64,000 nt of DNA from Paraspadella gotoi (GCA_051294375.1 CM119264.1:31314135-31378134); one strand, 5' to 3'; positions 1 to 11,891 are shown, counted from the stretch's first letter. Translations and numbers: made by a program. Notes: generated by a model not told the origin, from the letters alone.

Positions 1-540
1 ATGTCTAGGCACGTGGCATCTTCAGACAAAAGTTGTCACTGGGTTTTAGTTTCTTTTCAGAGCCATTAGAAACTCTTATTCAGATATCTCGGAATCTAAT
101 TTTTTTTTTTGTGGTGATCGCTGGTTGGTGACTGTTTCTATGAAGAGAAGCATCTGCTTTTGGTTTATTATTGGCTTCAGAAAACAAGTAAGAAAGACAC
201 TTTAAAATTTATATATATGCTGGAGTTTGTGATTAAATGTTGTTATTCTTTGCCCCCAGGGACTTCTAAAAGCAACAGATCAGGACTTATACAGACATTT
301 TCGTCAAGTCCCTGGGCTTAGTGGACAGTCGTTCATTTCGGCCTTTTAGCCACGTCGTCTACTGAGACTTTTTGTCGTTCAGCATCTCCAGGGGCGTCTG
401 GAAAGAACACTGCGCGCGATCGTCTCTTCTGCGCCATTTTATACCCAATTCCATCTGGTTTTGACAGCGCAGAATTTTAGTCCAGTCAGTTAGAATCAAG
501 AACGCCACTTCTCCGAACCTTAGTTCAACATAGAAGTCTT
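1..540. other. Unannotated AT-rich flank
   Basis: No long open frame or repeat is recognised here. The only gene-like signal is a strong splice acceptor followed by a short open stretch at 260-321, listed separately. A sharp rise in CpG and GC begins near 350-540, where the next block starts. Confidence 0.4.
260..321 (+). CDS. Possible terminal exon (weak candidate)
   Basis: A pyrimidine-rich run ending in TTGCCCCCAG (to 259) is a good 3' splice site. With two bases completing a codon, the frame after it reads about nineteen residues (TSKSNRSGLIQTFSSSPWA) and stops at TAG 319-321. The upstream exons would lie outside the window, and no other exon is visible at 1-240. The peptide is not recognised. 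A short open stretch after a chance acceptor is quite possible, so this is only a candidate. Confidence 0.15.
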
Positions 541-3500
541 CGTTTGCGGAACACCTGCTCAAGTGCTTCCGTCGAAGGCTCTTCTAATCCTCGCGGAGTT
601 TGCGGACCTCCACCGGGTAAGGAAGATCAACCTGGCGTCGATCTTCTAAGGTGTCGAACGAGTCGACCGTTTCCATCAATCGAAGGCCCTTGCAACGCCT
701 TCGACGGACGTAAGGATCCCGCGGCGCCTTTCGGACTGGCTTTCATTGCGATTAGGATCTCGGACTAGCGACGGACGCCGTTCGGGTAATTTTGGACACG
801 TCGACGGGATTGTGCACGCCGCTCCTTCTCGAAACCTTGGCAGTGAGATTGAAGTCGGTTTCGACTTGTTTTATTTCTTCGTCTTTGCGTTAGTCGGCTG
901 CACCGTATCTTTCGCGAAGCCTTCCTTCACTTCAACGCGTCAGTGTGCCATCGGCGGCGAACGAATAGGAACGGGGAAGATAAGCGCTGCCAGCAATCAA
1001 AAATACGATCGAGAAAGCTGAGTGCCGAAAGCCTTCAGGAACTCCCCTTTTCGGCGTCTTTGTGGACTTCGCCGCTCGTTCTTGTAAGACGAGATCAGTC
1101 GCGCTAGTGCGGGCGAAAAGAGGAGACAATCTGACGAACTTCAAGACGGCCCGGCTGATACCCTCTCCCAACTTAGCATCCGAGAATCGACAACCTTCTT
1201 CAACGGCGGACATGACTCTTTTTTCCCGACGAGTCGACCCTTCAGGAATCAACGTCTTCCTTCAAGAACCTCAACGGTCGACCAGGTTGGTCGCAGGCTC
1301 AAGCGATTTCGTACGATCGCGCCAAGGCCGCCCCGACGGAAGAAAACATCGCGTGAGGCCAACGCGATTAACTTCACTCAAGGCAACTTGTGAAATTCAT
1401 TCGTTCCACGATGAAAGACGGTATATGGAATGACGACGGCGTTGGAGGCTTTTGTCTGAGCTTCCTTCGATCGGTTCTCAGCAACATCCTCGGGCATTGC
1501 CTGTCAGCTCCAATTCGCTGGCCAATTCTATGGTCGACACTTGTTTCATCGGTTGAAAGCATAGGATCGACAGGACGCTCCGTATCCGCCGCAGCACGGA
1601 TGCGACGACGCAGAAGGAACGGAGAATACCCCAACTGTCCTTCAGCTGCAAACCATCCCCGACGACGACTACGCTTGCGTCCAACCCGACCATTATCGTC
1701 CCCTCCACGACTCTTGAAGATGACTTCGAATCGCAACGTCCGCTTCATTTTCCCGTTGACGCCGTTTCGGCGCTTGACGGATTGATTCCAGCGCACAAAA
1801 ACTATCGACACGAAGTGTGGGGTTGCGTTAGCCCAGGAGTTGCCAGCCGGCGTCTGGCGCTTTGCTCAGCATCGCAGCACGCCTGTTGCGGCATCTCAGG
1901 GACGGACGTCGCCAAGTAAAATCTGGATCGACGAAGAGACAGAGTCTTCAACAAACATCAATTTGTCGCCAACGAGAATTCAATGGTAGCTCGATTATGA
2001 TGAAGCGTCTCGCGTCGGCGTCGATGGAATGTTGCGCCAGGATTTTTTGTCAGTTTCGAATCTTCATGGAGTCTCGGATAGATTGAGAGAGTTGCAGTGA
2101 ATCGGCGTGGGACTACGACGTGTTGTGCGCGCTGCCGCCGAAAACGCAAGTAGGACGAGAATGGAAAGAATTGAGAGAAGAAGTGATTTGCCAGAGGCCT
2201 GGTAATACAGGTTCTTGGCGAAGTCGAGAGAGCCTGTTTCAACGTCATACGCCTTCAGCGAAACATCGCGTACGCCCGAGTCGTGGCTCAGTCAAACTTC
2301 CCCCCCGTCATTGAGCCCTCCTCTCCAACAGCTCCGTCAAACCGTTTTCAAGCTCCATCTCCGTCGAATGATTTGACGATTCACAGCATGAATCGCCGTC
2401 ACCTCTCAACGAAGTCGCGTCAATTCGTCGACGACACTGTGAACGTCATCCGCCGTGAAACCGGAAACCTGGATCGAGGAGGCGGTGGGCGTTGGAACGG
2501 AAAGCCGATGGCGTTCCGCCCGCCGGCTGATTCTCAAGTCCGCAGTCGTTTCAATGGATTTTGCGCGACGCAATATGGGACCTCCTGTCAATGATGGATT
2601 TGCGTCGTGAGGGTAGAGAACGGAGGGGTTGAATCCTTCCCCCGTTCCACGCCTTACCACGCCTGCCGGCGTTCCTGCCGCTGCGGCGTGAACGCCTTAA
2701 AACGCCGACGTTCAATTAAAAGGGACGTTTCGCCGACTGATGCCGGTAACGAACGTCTCTGTCGCCTCAAGGCATCAAACGGCGTTCCATCCTCTGATGC
2801 GGGCCGTTCGAGGCAGCCTTCGTTCCGCTCCGCTGCAATTGGCGACGGGTTTTTTGGAGATTCAAGCTCAAACGCTCGCCTAACCCAAATGCTCAGCAGC
2901 AGCGCCAAAGATCAAGCGTCGACGAAACTCGTCGCGTTTAGACTTTGAGCGGCCAACTTCGCGATTAACGTCAGCGTCTGCGCGTTAGAGGGCGCACGGA
3001 TCCAATGAAGTTGAAGGCAGCTTCCTCACTGGTTCGACGGTCTTCACGTTCCATTCGATCGATATTCTATCTCGGTAGACGCTACCGCGGCTCTTAGTGA
3101 CGCCCTTTGGTCTCCTCAAGAGAAGAGTGGGAATGAGCGGACGACGGCGGACGAATGATTGAACAGCATCCTCGGCGGTCCGAAGTCAACGAAAGGACTC
3201 CAGCGGGTCATCCACTGGTCTTCTACATCCACTTTTGCCGCAGGTGTACGACCTCGCGAAGGAGACGGACCGACTCCCCGCAGACCTTCGACCGTCGCGC
3301 GCCGTCATGGTGGATCTGCTCGCCAAAACGGATGCCACAACCTTTCAGTATGAAGTGGCTAAAAACAAAGTGGTTATTTTAGACAGATCTCATGAATGGA
3401 ACGACGATCTCTCATTTTTTGATTATCTTGTCTTTTCTTGCCATCAAACCAAGAAGTTCTCGAATCTTCAAGACCACCGGCGAAATGGACAAAGGATCCG

Positions 3501-5050
3501 CGGCGACGAGCACAACGCCGCGACAAAGAGACTGGCGCCCGAGGACGTCAACGCCGCGATCAGCGTCAAATCATAATCGAAGAAGAAGAAGGCTTCCGGT
3601 GGCGCGCAGACCGTTCACTGCATCGAACGGGTATACGCCGTCTCAGACACGTCGGCGCCTCGTCCTCCACCGCCAGGGATCGAAAAACTTTTATTACCAC
3701 GCGATGCTCACTTTTGCAAGAGACGCCACTATTCCTGCATAAGCTGCGAAAAAGTTCAAACGCGTGTGCCCGTCCCAGATCGTCGAAAATCTGTTGCGAC
3801 TCTTCAAGCCCCGCTGCTTTCAACTGCTTGGGTACCACACACGTAGCTAACCCTCGGAAGCGGTTCATCGTCTGTCAAAACTGCCCTACAAAGGAGCGCT
3901 TGCTTTTGGTGAACGAAATCGATCACCGCTTCTCCACTTTATCGACGATTGCAGCTTCGAGGATCACGCGGATTTTCAAAGTATCCTCAAGCAATTCCGA
4001 CATCCGTAAGAGCAGCGGGAAAATCTAGTCTGACGCCGCCGCCAGAATATCAGGATACGGCGCCGTGCGAAAGGCTACGTGGACTTTGCTGTTTAAGTCG
4101 TCGAAGCAGAGGGCGCGTTTCTGCCCTGCGGCACGCCAATCTAAGCGATCGTCGTTTGAGCAACGACCAGTCTTGTTCAGCTTTTGTAATATTTGGATTA
4201 AGGGACGGTATTGCGTTTTTTGTTTTTTTTTCTTTCTTACTAAAATATCCATTTTACAAAGGGAGTGATTGAAATTCAGCTTAGTCTCCGTTAAAATATT
4301 TTATTCTCGGCTCTGAGTCTATACTCCCTAGAGCAAAGTGGTAAATTGAAGTTATCTTCGACTGACGGATCGCGTTCCATCAGATTATGGAGGATGTCCT
4401 TCTCGCCGTCCGACGTCTTGCTGTATCGTGACGACGCGTCAGATTACCAGCCGCGAGAAAGATTTTCTACTCTTTATTCTTCCCCGTGAGTTCGAGATTC
4501 CATTTGTCCGCCGGCTTAGAAAGTTTCCGTTCTCTACAATATAGGATTGACGCGGGGACCGGTCGACGATCCAATCGGCCATTGGGCGTGCGTCTGGAGC
4601 GCCCTGCGGATAAATTCATTTGCACGCAACTGCTAGACTCGCAGTCATCTCGATGTCAGGCGCCGACCGCGGTGTAGTTCAAGCTTCGCCGCTGAGTTAT
4701 CCCGTGTTAGAATCTCTATATAGTCATCTGCATGATCGACACTCGCATGGTCGTCTCGTCTTATACCCGCAGTGCTCCCCTCTTCGAGCGCAAGCGTTGT
4801 CCTTTCAACGTGCCAGCGCGCGTGGCTTCCTGCTCTGTGGCGGAGCGTAATTCGTGTCGACGAACGTTTAAACGGGCGGACGAGTGACTGGATGCAATGT
4901 ATTTTCTTCACATCGAGATGTTATCTCTGGATCGCGATCAGGCCTACAGAGGACCGACGCCGGAAGCACATGATCTTCTCCAGGATGCCTCCGAGATGCC
5001 TGCGGGTCGTTATGTTAACGTCGCGTTCAAAGTTTAGTCTTGAGTAATAT
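541..5050. other. CpG-rich block with overlapping open frames on both strands; no gene identified
   Basis: This 4.5-kb block is visibly richer in G+C and CpG (many TCGACG and CGTCG words) than the AT-rich DNA around it. Open stretches of 60-150 codons occur in several frames on both strands. For example, plus-frame stretches run at about 1090-1380 and 1554-1919, and a minus-frame stretch runs at 1374-1811. None continues into a long protein, and none shows a motif I recognise such as a polymerase YxDD, a zinc knuckle or a DDE triad. High GC alone lengthens open frames. A decayed element or frameshifted coding region is possible, but no product can be named. Confidence 0.35.
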
Positions 5051-6548
5051 TATTATCCATAATGTCCCTAATTCCGTCTCATCCGTTCGAGATTAGTTCA
5101 TGTTTTAATTCGTTATTTTTATTGGCGATTTTTCCTCGCTTATCGCTCAAATATAGTAAATTGAGTTAAAAAAAAACTCGCGTTTTTTCTCAGTTTTTTC
5201 AAAATATCGAATTATCTAAATTCATGGATCGTCTTGGTAGACGATATAATATATATGTATACTACTAACACCGGCAAAATGGTGATATGGAATTGAATTC
5301 CATGATGCGGGGCTGATCACTCTTTGGATACTGGGATCGACGTGGCCCCAAATTACGAGCCGTCTAGTCCTCCAATTGGCTAACCAAAGACTCATCGGTC
5401 TCGTCGCCGAGTTCTGATCGCGCGGTCGGCTCCGTCCTCCGTCCGCATTGTGTCCCGTTCTCGCCCGATTGTTTTTCCGTTGCCTCGTTGGATGCCTGAT
5501 CGTTCCATTGCTGATTTCTCTCAGTCTTATGCCCCGCCGTCGTTATAACTTTTAGTTCTTCAACGTGGATCTGCGGCAACGAAGCATCCCTCTGAGTCTC
5601 TGTCGAAATCCATTCGACAGGAACGCCTCTTTCGCCTAATTGTAAAAAATATTTCGGTGCGTTTTAAAATGATGACCTTTTTTCTCATTTGTTTTTATTC
5701 GCGTCGTCCGACATCCGACGGCATTTGAGCTGGCGAGAATCTCTTCGCCTCGTTCGTTTGAGTTGTCTTCCTTCGTCGACTCGCCGGGGGGGAAACCACG
5801 CCGCTTCACGCTGACTCTCCGAGGCGAAGCATCCGATCATTGAGCCGATTCCACTATCCGGCCTCTCGACCGAGGAATTCATTCATCCTTTAACGGTCAG
5901 ACACATCTTATCACACTTGGATCCAGAGGCCGGCCTACTCGCTCTTCCTCGCCAGACGAACACCAAGTGACGAGATCTGGAGGGGCGTACATCACGAAAA
6001 GCGGTGCCTAGCAACACGACTCGTCGGCGGCGCGCGTTCTCGCCGCGCCCCGACCATGCACCAAAATTTACACGATCGGATGCGACTTTAAACTTTGCCG
6101 TTGATTTTTAGTTGAGGGAAAGTAAACCTTAAATACCGAATAGCTCACCTCAAAGAACCTCACTCCTTTGTGTATATTTTGCATCTTCTCTCGTATGCAT
6201 AAGCCGAATCTAGTTTTTACAGAGCGCTTCGGCCGAAAAAGGAAAATTCGTTTTTCCTTATCTCGTTCAGTCTCTTCGTCCTCCGGTGACTTTCCTCGCC
6301 ACTAGGCCCACTGTACCAAACCTAACTCTGCTCTAAATGATCTTTCACGATTTAATTCTCTCGTTTATCTCATTTTCTACCCTGTTTTAAGGACCAATGT
6401 TTTCTTACGGCACCAACTTTTTGTTCCTGGGTGAGTACTTCATGTTACAGAATTTATATTTATTATTCGAGTGATGGACGGTAGCGGTTTAAAAACATAT
6501 TTGAATGTATCTACTTCTATTTTCGATTTCTCGTGATCTCTCCTCTGT
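5051..6548. other. Intergenic or decayed sequence, nothing identified
   Basis: This is a mixed AT-rich and CpG-containing stretch with only short minus-strand open frames (for example 5364-5579 and 5685-5882), which have a polar, low-information composition. No RNA gene, repeat end or domain was recognised. It ends at a 100-base N gap. Confidence 0.35.
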
Positions 6549-6648
6549 NNNNNNNNNNNNNNNNNNNNNNNNNNNNNNNNNNNNNNNNNNNNNNNNNNNN
6601 NNNNNNNNNNNNNNNNNNNNNNNNNNNNNNNNNNNNNNNNNNNNNNNN
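6549..6648. other. Assembly gap (100 N)
   Basis: A run of exactly 100 N. The sequence just after it begins inside a repeated block (see the inverted-repeat element at 6649-7350), so the gap probably marks an unresolved repeat. Confidence 0.99.
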
Positions 6649-7350
6649 TATTTATGAGTCCACTTAAACGTTAATTAGTACATGAATTAGTACATAACAT
6701 TTTATTTATGAGTCCACTTAAACGTTAAATTTAAATGTTAAAGCTAAACGTTAATTTTAAAAATAGACCCAGGTTAGTCTATTTAAACGTTTGTGTCTTG
6801 TGTTTCTTGTTGCTTCCTTTTTATCGAGCCTTGACCGGCGAAGCCGGGTCAGGCTCTATAATGTTTTAGGGTTGCTTCTTTGTGACGTAGTCGTCGTCGT
6901 CGTCGTCGTCATCCGTCACGCTGTTTTGTTATATAAAAACTACTACGCTTTTATAGGTTTGGCTGTGACTTACCGTTTTTTTTTTAAATAAAAATTATTA
7001 TGAATTATGATAAAGTTTTACAAAAGTGTGCAATCATAGTAAGTTAAAAAATTTAGATATGGCTTCTCATTTTTGAAATAGCTTTGATACTTTCTTATTA
7101 CATTTGGAATTAAGTATTTTTTGTTTGAATTTCCACTTCATTATGATTTACTGCAATATGCAAATAAGATTATAGTACTCATTATAATATCCAAATTAGT
7201 ATATAGAAATGCTTTAATAAATGTTATGTACTAATTCATAAGAAACTATAAAATATAAAGTTCAAGAACATTCAAAATTCAAATTTTTAACCAAAAAAAA
7301 TCAAGAAACAAAAGATACAAACGTTTAAATGGACTCATCAATAAAATATT
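6649..7350. mobile_element. AT-rich inverted-repeat element (MITE-like)
   Basis: The block TATTTATGAGTCCACTTAAA occurs twice in direct orientation (6649 and 6705). It recurs in reverse complement near 7320-7349 (reads AAATGGACTCATCAATAAAA). An adjoining motif, TGAATTAGTACATAACATTT (about 6684-6703), also has a reverse-complement partner near 7222-7245, so the inverted order extends inward. No coding frame lies inside. A non-autonomous DNA element or decayed foldback fits, but the ends and any target duplication are obscured by the N gap. Confidence 0.45.
6826..6856 (+). repeat. Imperfect hairpin followed by TATAAT
   Basis: The arms GAGCCTTGACCGGC and GCCGGGTCAGGCTC pair around a GAA loop with one offset base. 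The hairpin is preceded by a CTTTTTATCG-like run and followed at once by TATAATG. The arrangement resembles the hairpin heads at 8888, 11579, 21946 and 35888, although the arm sequence differs. Confidence 0.5.
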
Positions 7351-7760
7351 ATAAACTAATTCATAAGAAACTATAAAATACATGAACAAATACAAATACA
7401 AGAACGTTCAAAATTCAAATTTTAAACCAAAAATATAATATGCATAATTTTTTTAACTTACATAATTTTTTTAACTTGCAGCATTTTTTCGACTTTTAAC
7501 TATCTAGTTATCGAGTTTCATTAGTGAGGCAGTGAGGAAGTTGAAATGTGTGTCCATTTTCTTTGTTTCATATCGATTAAAATATTTTTTGTTTGAATTT
7601 CCATTTAATTATGATTTACTGCAATATGCAAATTAGATTATGGTAATTTTCTTTGATAGTAAAAAATGGCGAGATCACTATACTTTTAAGATTTTTTATT
7701 ATATATTCTCTCTTTTACTCTTTCTTTCTCCTTTATTTTTCTATTTATCTCTCTTTCTCC
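6880..7760. other. AT-rich DNA with a short (GTC)n tract; no gene
   Basis: A (GTC)n run lies at about 6888-6912. The rest, outside the inverted-repeat element, is AT-rich with runs of A and T and no coding frame of note. Confidence 0.4.
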
Positions 7761-7761
7761 A

Positions 7762-7781
7762 TCAATGGCTTTCTCTCTCTG

Positions 7782-7826
<45 letters not shown>

Positions 7827-7939
7827 GTCTTTCTCTCTCTATATATATATCTTTTGAAAAAGGACCATAAAGGATTGGCGAGATCCTGAAAATGGGAGAA
7901 GTCATCAAGAAGAGAAGGACAAGAGTTAAATCAGAGATG

Positions 7940-7985
<46 letters not shown>

Positions 7986-8732
7986 GCTCAGTCAAAATCA
8001 CGATAAAAACAATTGATCAAAGCAATTATATACGTACGTTTCAAGAATTAGGTTGGATAGATTCTTCCCATTTTCTATTTATCTTCTCTCACCCCTTCTT
8101 TTCTCTTCTCTCGTCTCCTCTTCTCTTTTCTTCTTTCCTCTTTTTTTCTCTTCTCTTTTCTTATCTCCATTTCGCTTCTCTTTAATATTTTTCTCTTCTT
8201 TCCTTTTTTTTCCATTTTCCTTCCATTTTTTTTCCTTATTCTCCTTTTTCTTAAAGTTTTTTCGAGATAAATTTAATCAATTTAATCAAAGTAAAAAAAA
8301 AAGAAGTCGTCAATGTCTGTCTGTCTGTCTGTCTGTCTCTTTCTCTGTACACATCGATTTTTTTGTCATCTTCGTTTAAGTTCTTTTTACGCAGAGAGAA
8401 AGAGAGAATGAGAGAAAAATGTCTGGACGTCTCATCCTCCGATGTTAATTCTCTCTCTCTCTCTCTGTCTCTCTCTCTCTACCTTCTTCGCTTGTTTTTT
8501 TTTGTTTATGATTACATAAAAGCTACTGTTATGAAAATTAAAATCTTAAAATGACAAGGTCACGATGAAAATTGTTAATTTCTTCATCATTATCATTATT
8601 ATCATCATCATTAATATCATCATGATTATCATTATAATCTTAACGAGGAAATTTTCATAATAATTTTTTTTTATAAAAAATGTATTCAATTCTCGGTAAT
8701 TTACGGTTAATACCCAATTCAATTTCAATTAG

Positions 8733-8790
<58 letters not shown>
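7762..8790. repeat. Cluster of (CT)n microsatellites and T/C-rich tract
   Basis: (CT)n arrays lie near 7762-7845, 7940-7985, 8445-8482 and 8730-8790. Between them are a pyrimidine-rich stretch (about 8080-8260) and a (GTCT)n tract (about 8318-8340). Apparent proteins rich in Ser-Leu or Arg-Glu are translations of these arrays and are not genes. Confidence 0.9.
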
Positions 8791-8793
<3 letters not shown>

Positions 8794-8887
8794 CTCTCCC
8801 GGGCATTTCATACCTAATTTAACATGCATTAAACTGAAGGGGTTCTTTGCTTTTTCCGCTCAGGTTTAGACGATCCAACTATTTTTA

Positions 8888-9853
8888 GTCGGATCTGTTT
8901 ATCAGCAGATCCCGACTCTATAATTCACTTTATCGGTCGGTCGGTCCACCCCCCCAATCTTGTCGGGCATTCACTTATATCATGTCAGAACATCAATTTA
9001 TGATAAAATGATGTCCATCTATATGTCCATCTCTCTGTCTGTCTGTCTGTCCGTCTGTCGGTCCGTCCGTCCATCCGTCCATCCGTCCGTTCTTTAGCAA
9101 AAAACTCCAATTACTCGTAATTGGGTGGTGGGTAGGAAAGTGTGTGATGAAGTTGCATATAAAGTTTCGATGGAATCGTGCGAGCGGAAATGAGTTTAAA
9201 TGGAAAAAACATACGTAAGTCGCATTTACTTAAATTTTTTACTCATTTCAACTAATAATTATTCTAATTAATTATAATTAAATTAATAGATTGAGATAAA
9301 ATTTTGTGTACGGGTAGGAAAGTGTGTGACGAAGCTTGATATAAAGTTTTGGTGGAAACGTGCAAGTGGAAATGAGTTTAAATGAAAAAAATATGAGTCA
9401 CTTTTACTTGAATATATTTACTTTTTTTAACCCATAATTACTCCAGTTAATCACAATTGAATTTATAGATTGAGATTTAAAAAAATAAGTCACATTTACT
9501 TGAATCTTTATTATTTATGATTACTAATAAATGTTTTAATTAATTAATCAATGTGAAAAAATGATGCAATTTAAAAAAATGATGCAAGTTGAAAAAATGA
9601 TGCAAGCTAAAAAAATGATGCAAATAAAAAAATGAATCAGTTTGAAAATATAATGCGAATTACAAAAATGATTAAAATTACAAAAAATGATGCAAGTTAA
9701 AAAACGATGCAAATTAAAAAAAAAATATGCAGGTTAAAAATGGTGCAAATTAAAAAAAATGATGCAGGTTGAAAAAATGATGTGAGTTAAAAAAATTATG
9801 CGAGTTGAAAAAATTGTTACCACTTAATTATCGTAGGCAGATCCGACATTGTT
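8888..9853 (+). mobile_element. Hairpin-headed dispersed repeat, copy 1
   Basis: The left end is an imperfect hairpin (8888-8916, arms near GTCGGATCTG and CAGATCCCGAC), followed by TCTATAATTCACTT and a GGTCGGTC segment. A (GTCT/GTCC/ATCC)n tract follows at about 9020-9090. Two diverged units of a roughly 200-bp internal repeat come next (GGGTAGGAAAGTGTGTGA near 9131 and 9314), then an 18-bp-period AAAAAATGATGCAAGTT array (about 9550-9830). The right end, GGCAGATCCGACATTGTTTG (about 9837-9856), contains the inverted partner of the left arm. There is no coding capacity. Reversed or longer relatives lie at 11190-11607 and 35888-38600. Confidence 0.65.
9550..9830. repeat. Degenerate tandem array, AAAAAATGATGCAAGTT-type unit
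   Basis: Roughly fifteen diverged copies of a 16-19 bp unit (A-run, then ATGATGCAAGTT or ATGATGCAAATT) follow one another. It lies inside hairpin-headed copy 1, and traces of the same unit appear at 37025-37080 in copy 3. Confidence 0.8.
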
Positions 9854-9869
9854 TGCTCAAACTTGTTTT

Positions 9870-10590
9870 TTAAACCCTGACTCAATTAATTTTACTCTAA
9901 CCAAGTCTAGCCTCATAATTTATGGAATGATCACTATCTTTTGCCTGTACAGGGTGATAGCGACATGGTTATGCTTTCTATCGCCACAGCGTTATTAAAA
10001 AATATCACTCGTAATCAAATTACAAGTGTATTTATTTTAAAACCGAGACAATGATTTTGCTGAAGATAAAAACCTTTTTCGTTTGGGTCTCTTGAATTGA
10101 AACACACTGTGTGACTCATATTTTTTTCACGGTGGATAAAGAGAAAGAGAAAATACAAAGATGCGGTGACGTGAATAATGAGTTCTATTATTAACAATTA
10201 AATATAATCTTATATAAAATAATTTATAATCAAATTATAAATTAATATATAATGATATAATAATAATATAACAGATATTTAAATGACAATTAATATTATC
10301 AACATAACTTTATATAATATACAATTAAAAATATTTATATTATAAACATATTATAGATTGTATATTATATTTATAAAATTAATCGGTCTACAATTACTTT
10401 ATAAAAAGATTGATAAACTGATATACGGGCAAGCAAATAAATTTAGATAGATTGATAAGGAAATCGACAGATGTACGGATCGACTGACGGACCAAATAAT
10501 ATCCTACCGAGATGCGTCACTAATTTTTTATCTTGAATGAGAAAAAAAAAGTTTGTTTCCTTCGCTAAAAGCAAATCTCGGTCTTGATGA
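9870..10590. other. AT-rich intergenic DNA, nothing identified
   Basis: Very AT-rich sequence with runs such as ATATAATAATATAAC and no usable open frame. A minus-strand 60-codon frame at 10015-10197 has no recognisable feature. Confidence 0.4.
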
Positions 10591-10599
10591 CAACAAAGA

Positions 10600-10600
<1 letters not shown>

Positions 10601-10639
<39 letters not shown>
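10601..10639 (+). repeat. (GAC)n microsatellite
   Basis: About thirteen uninterrupted GAC units. It is followed by a G/A-rich stretch with GATGGAGAAAGATG-type repeats to about 10820. Confidence 0.95.
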
Positions 10640-10873
10640 CGGGATTCGCGTTATCAGGCGTCAGGCGTCCATTAAGTTCTCGGAGGCGACGAAGCGACGA
10701 TAATCAGGCGATTGATATCTGGCGAAGGTGATGTAGAAAGATGGGGTGATGGAGAAGAAGGGGTAATGGAGAAAGATGGCGGATGTAGAAAGATGAGGTG
10801 ATGGAGAGAGATGAGTTCATGGAAGAATGACAATCTGCTGACTGTTTTATAACATACTGTATTTTCTTTGTAA

Positions 10874-10988
<115 letters not shown>

Positions 10989-11189
10989 TCCTAATCGACT
11001 TATGAAAAGCGTTTTTTTCCACTTGTTAATACTTCTACTTCTTTTCTCCCGTTAATCGTATTTCGCTTCGATTGGCTCATAAACGTTTGCACCAAAGTAA
11101 AAGAGATGTTTGCTCAAGATGAAAATAGATTTGAACCTTGGAAAAAAAGATTTGCATCTTAGAAATTTAAGATTTGTACTTTGAACAAG

Positions 11190-11607
11190 TTTGAGCAAAC
11201 AATGCCCGATCTGCCCACGATCATTCGCGGAAATTAATAAATTAATTAATAAAGTTAATTATTTAACTAATTAATTAATTTATTAATTAATTAAAAAGAA
11301 AAAGAAGCATAATCAATTATTTTGGGTTTTTTCCATTTTAACATGGTTTTCAGCTTAATCTCACACTTTCTTACCGACAAACAAAATTTCAAGTCAATCG
11401 GTTTATACCAATCATGAGTAATTGGCGTTCAAAGCTAAAGGGGGACGGACGGACGGACGGACGGACGGACTTACGGACATCAGTTTTTTTGCATAATTTA
11501 TCATAATTTAATGTTCTGACATGATTTAAGTGACTTACCGATAAGATTGGGGGCGGACCGATAAAGTGAATTATAGAACCGGAATCTGCTGTAAGCAGAT
11601 CCTGCTG
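11190..11607 (-). mobile_element. Hairpin-headed dispersed repeat, copy 2 (reversed, short)
   Basis: Read on the minus strand, the imperfect hairpin (11579-11607) is followed by TTCTATAATTCACTT, a CGGTCCGCC segment, and (GTCC)n (plus strand GGAC repeats at about 11442-11472). Next is the common GCTTTGAACGCCAATTACTC region. The element ends in TCGTGGGCAGATCGGGCATT (plus-strand position about 11202-11221), the same right end as copies 1 and 3. At about 0.4 kb it is much shorter than its relatives, because most of the internal tandem units are missing. Confidence 0.6.
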
Positions 11608-11644
11608 AAAAAAAATATTTGCCCCACGGAAAATAAAGATTTGC

Positions 11645-11801
11645 ATCTTGGAAAATAAGATCTGAGAAATTTAGGATTTTTAACTATGAAAAACAAAGGT
11701 TAAAGCTTGGATCATAGAAATTATAGACTTGAACCTTGAAAAATAATATTTGCACCTAAGAAAAAATATTTGCAGCTAAGAAAAAATATTTGCACCTTAG
11801 C
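11645..11801 (+). repeat. 157-bp direct repeat, left copy
   Basis: This block (starting ATCTTGGAAAATAAG and ending GCACCTTAGC) recurs, as far as I can see base for base, at 16999-17155 on the other side of the 5-kb transposon. The left copy runs straight into a 10-N gap. Either the assembler joined an empty-site haplotype to an occupied one, or the repeat is a genuine flanking duplication. Confidence 0.9.
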
Positions 11802-11891
11802 NNNNNNNNNNAGACGGCAAGCTCTGTTACTCGAGTACAAATGAGAATTTGAAAGAGACTTTTTGTCTTGTTATCGAGTACNNNNNNNNNN
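11802..11891. other. Two 10-N gaps enclosing a 70-base island
   Basis: N runs occupy 11802-11811 and 11882-11891. The island between them (11812-11881) begins AGACGGCAAG and ends at TTATCGAGTAC, with CTCGAGTAC also near its start. Very short stitched contigs at the edge of a transposon point to unresolved assembly here. Confidence 0.95.

Noticed and set aside
2283-2594. Plus-strand frame with an FVDD that could be taken for a reverse-transcriptase motif
   Set aside because: The flanking residues do not fit a polymerase palm domain, and no other retroelement motif is nearby.
3298-3411. Plus-strand peptide (DLLAKTDATTFQYE ... ILDRSHEWNDDL) that faintly recalls a segment of Sec1/Munc18 proteins
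   Set aside because: The resemblance is from memory, covers under 40 residues, and no neighbouring exon continues it. A translated search would be decisive.
5300-5345. Short self-complementary GGAATTGAATTCC stretch, checked as tRNA or hairpin
   Set aside because: It is a simple EcoRI-type palindrome of about 13 bp with no larger structure.
7640-8379. Overlapping plus-strand frames rich in Ser, Leu and Phe
   Set aside because: They translate (CT)n and T/C tracts. Several frames are open at once and none has non-repetitive sequence of domain length.
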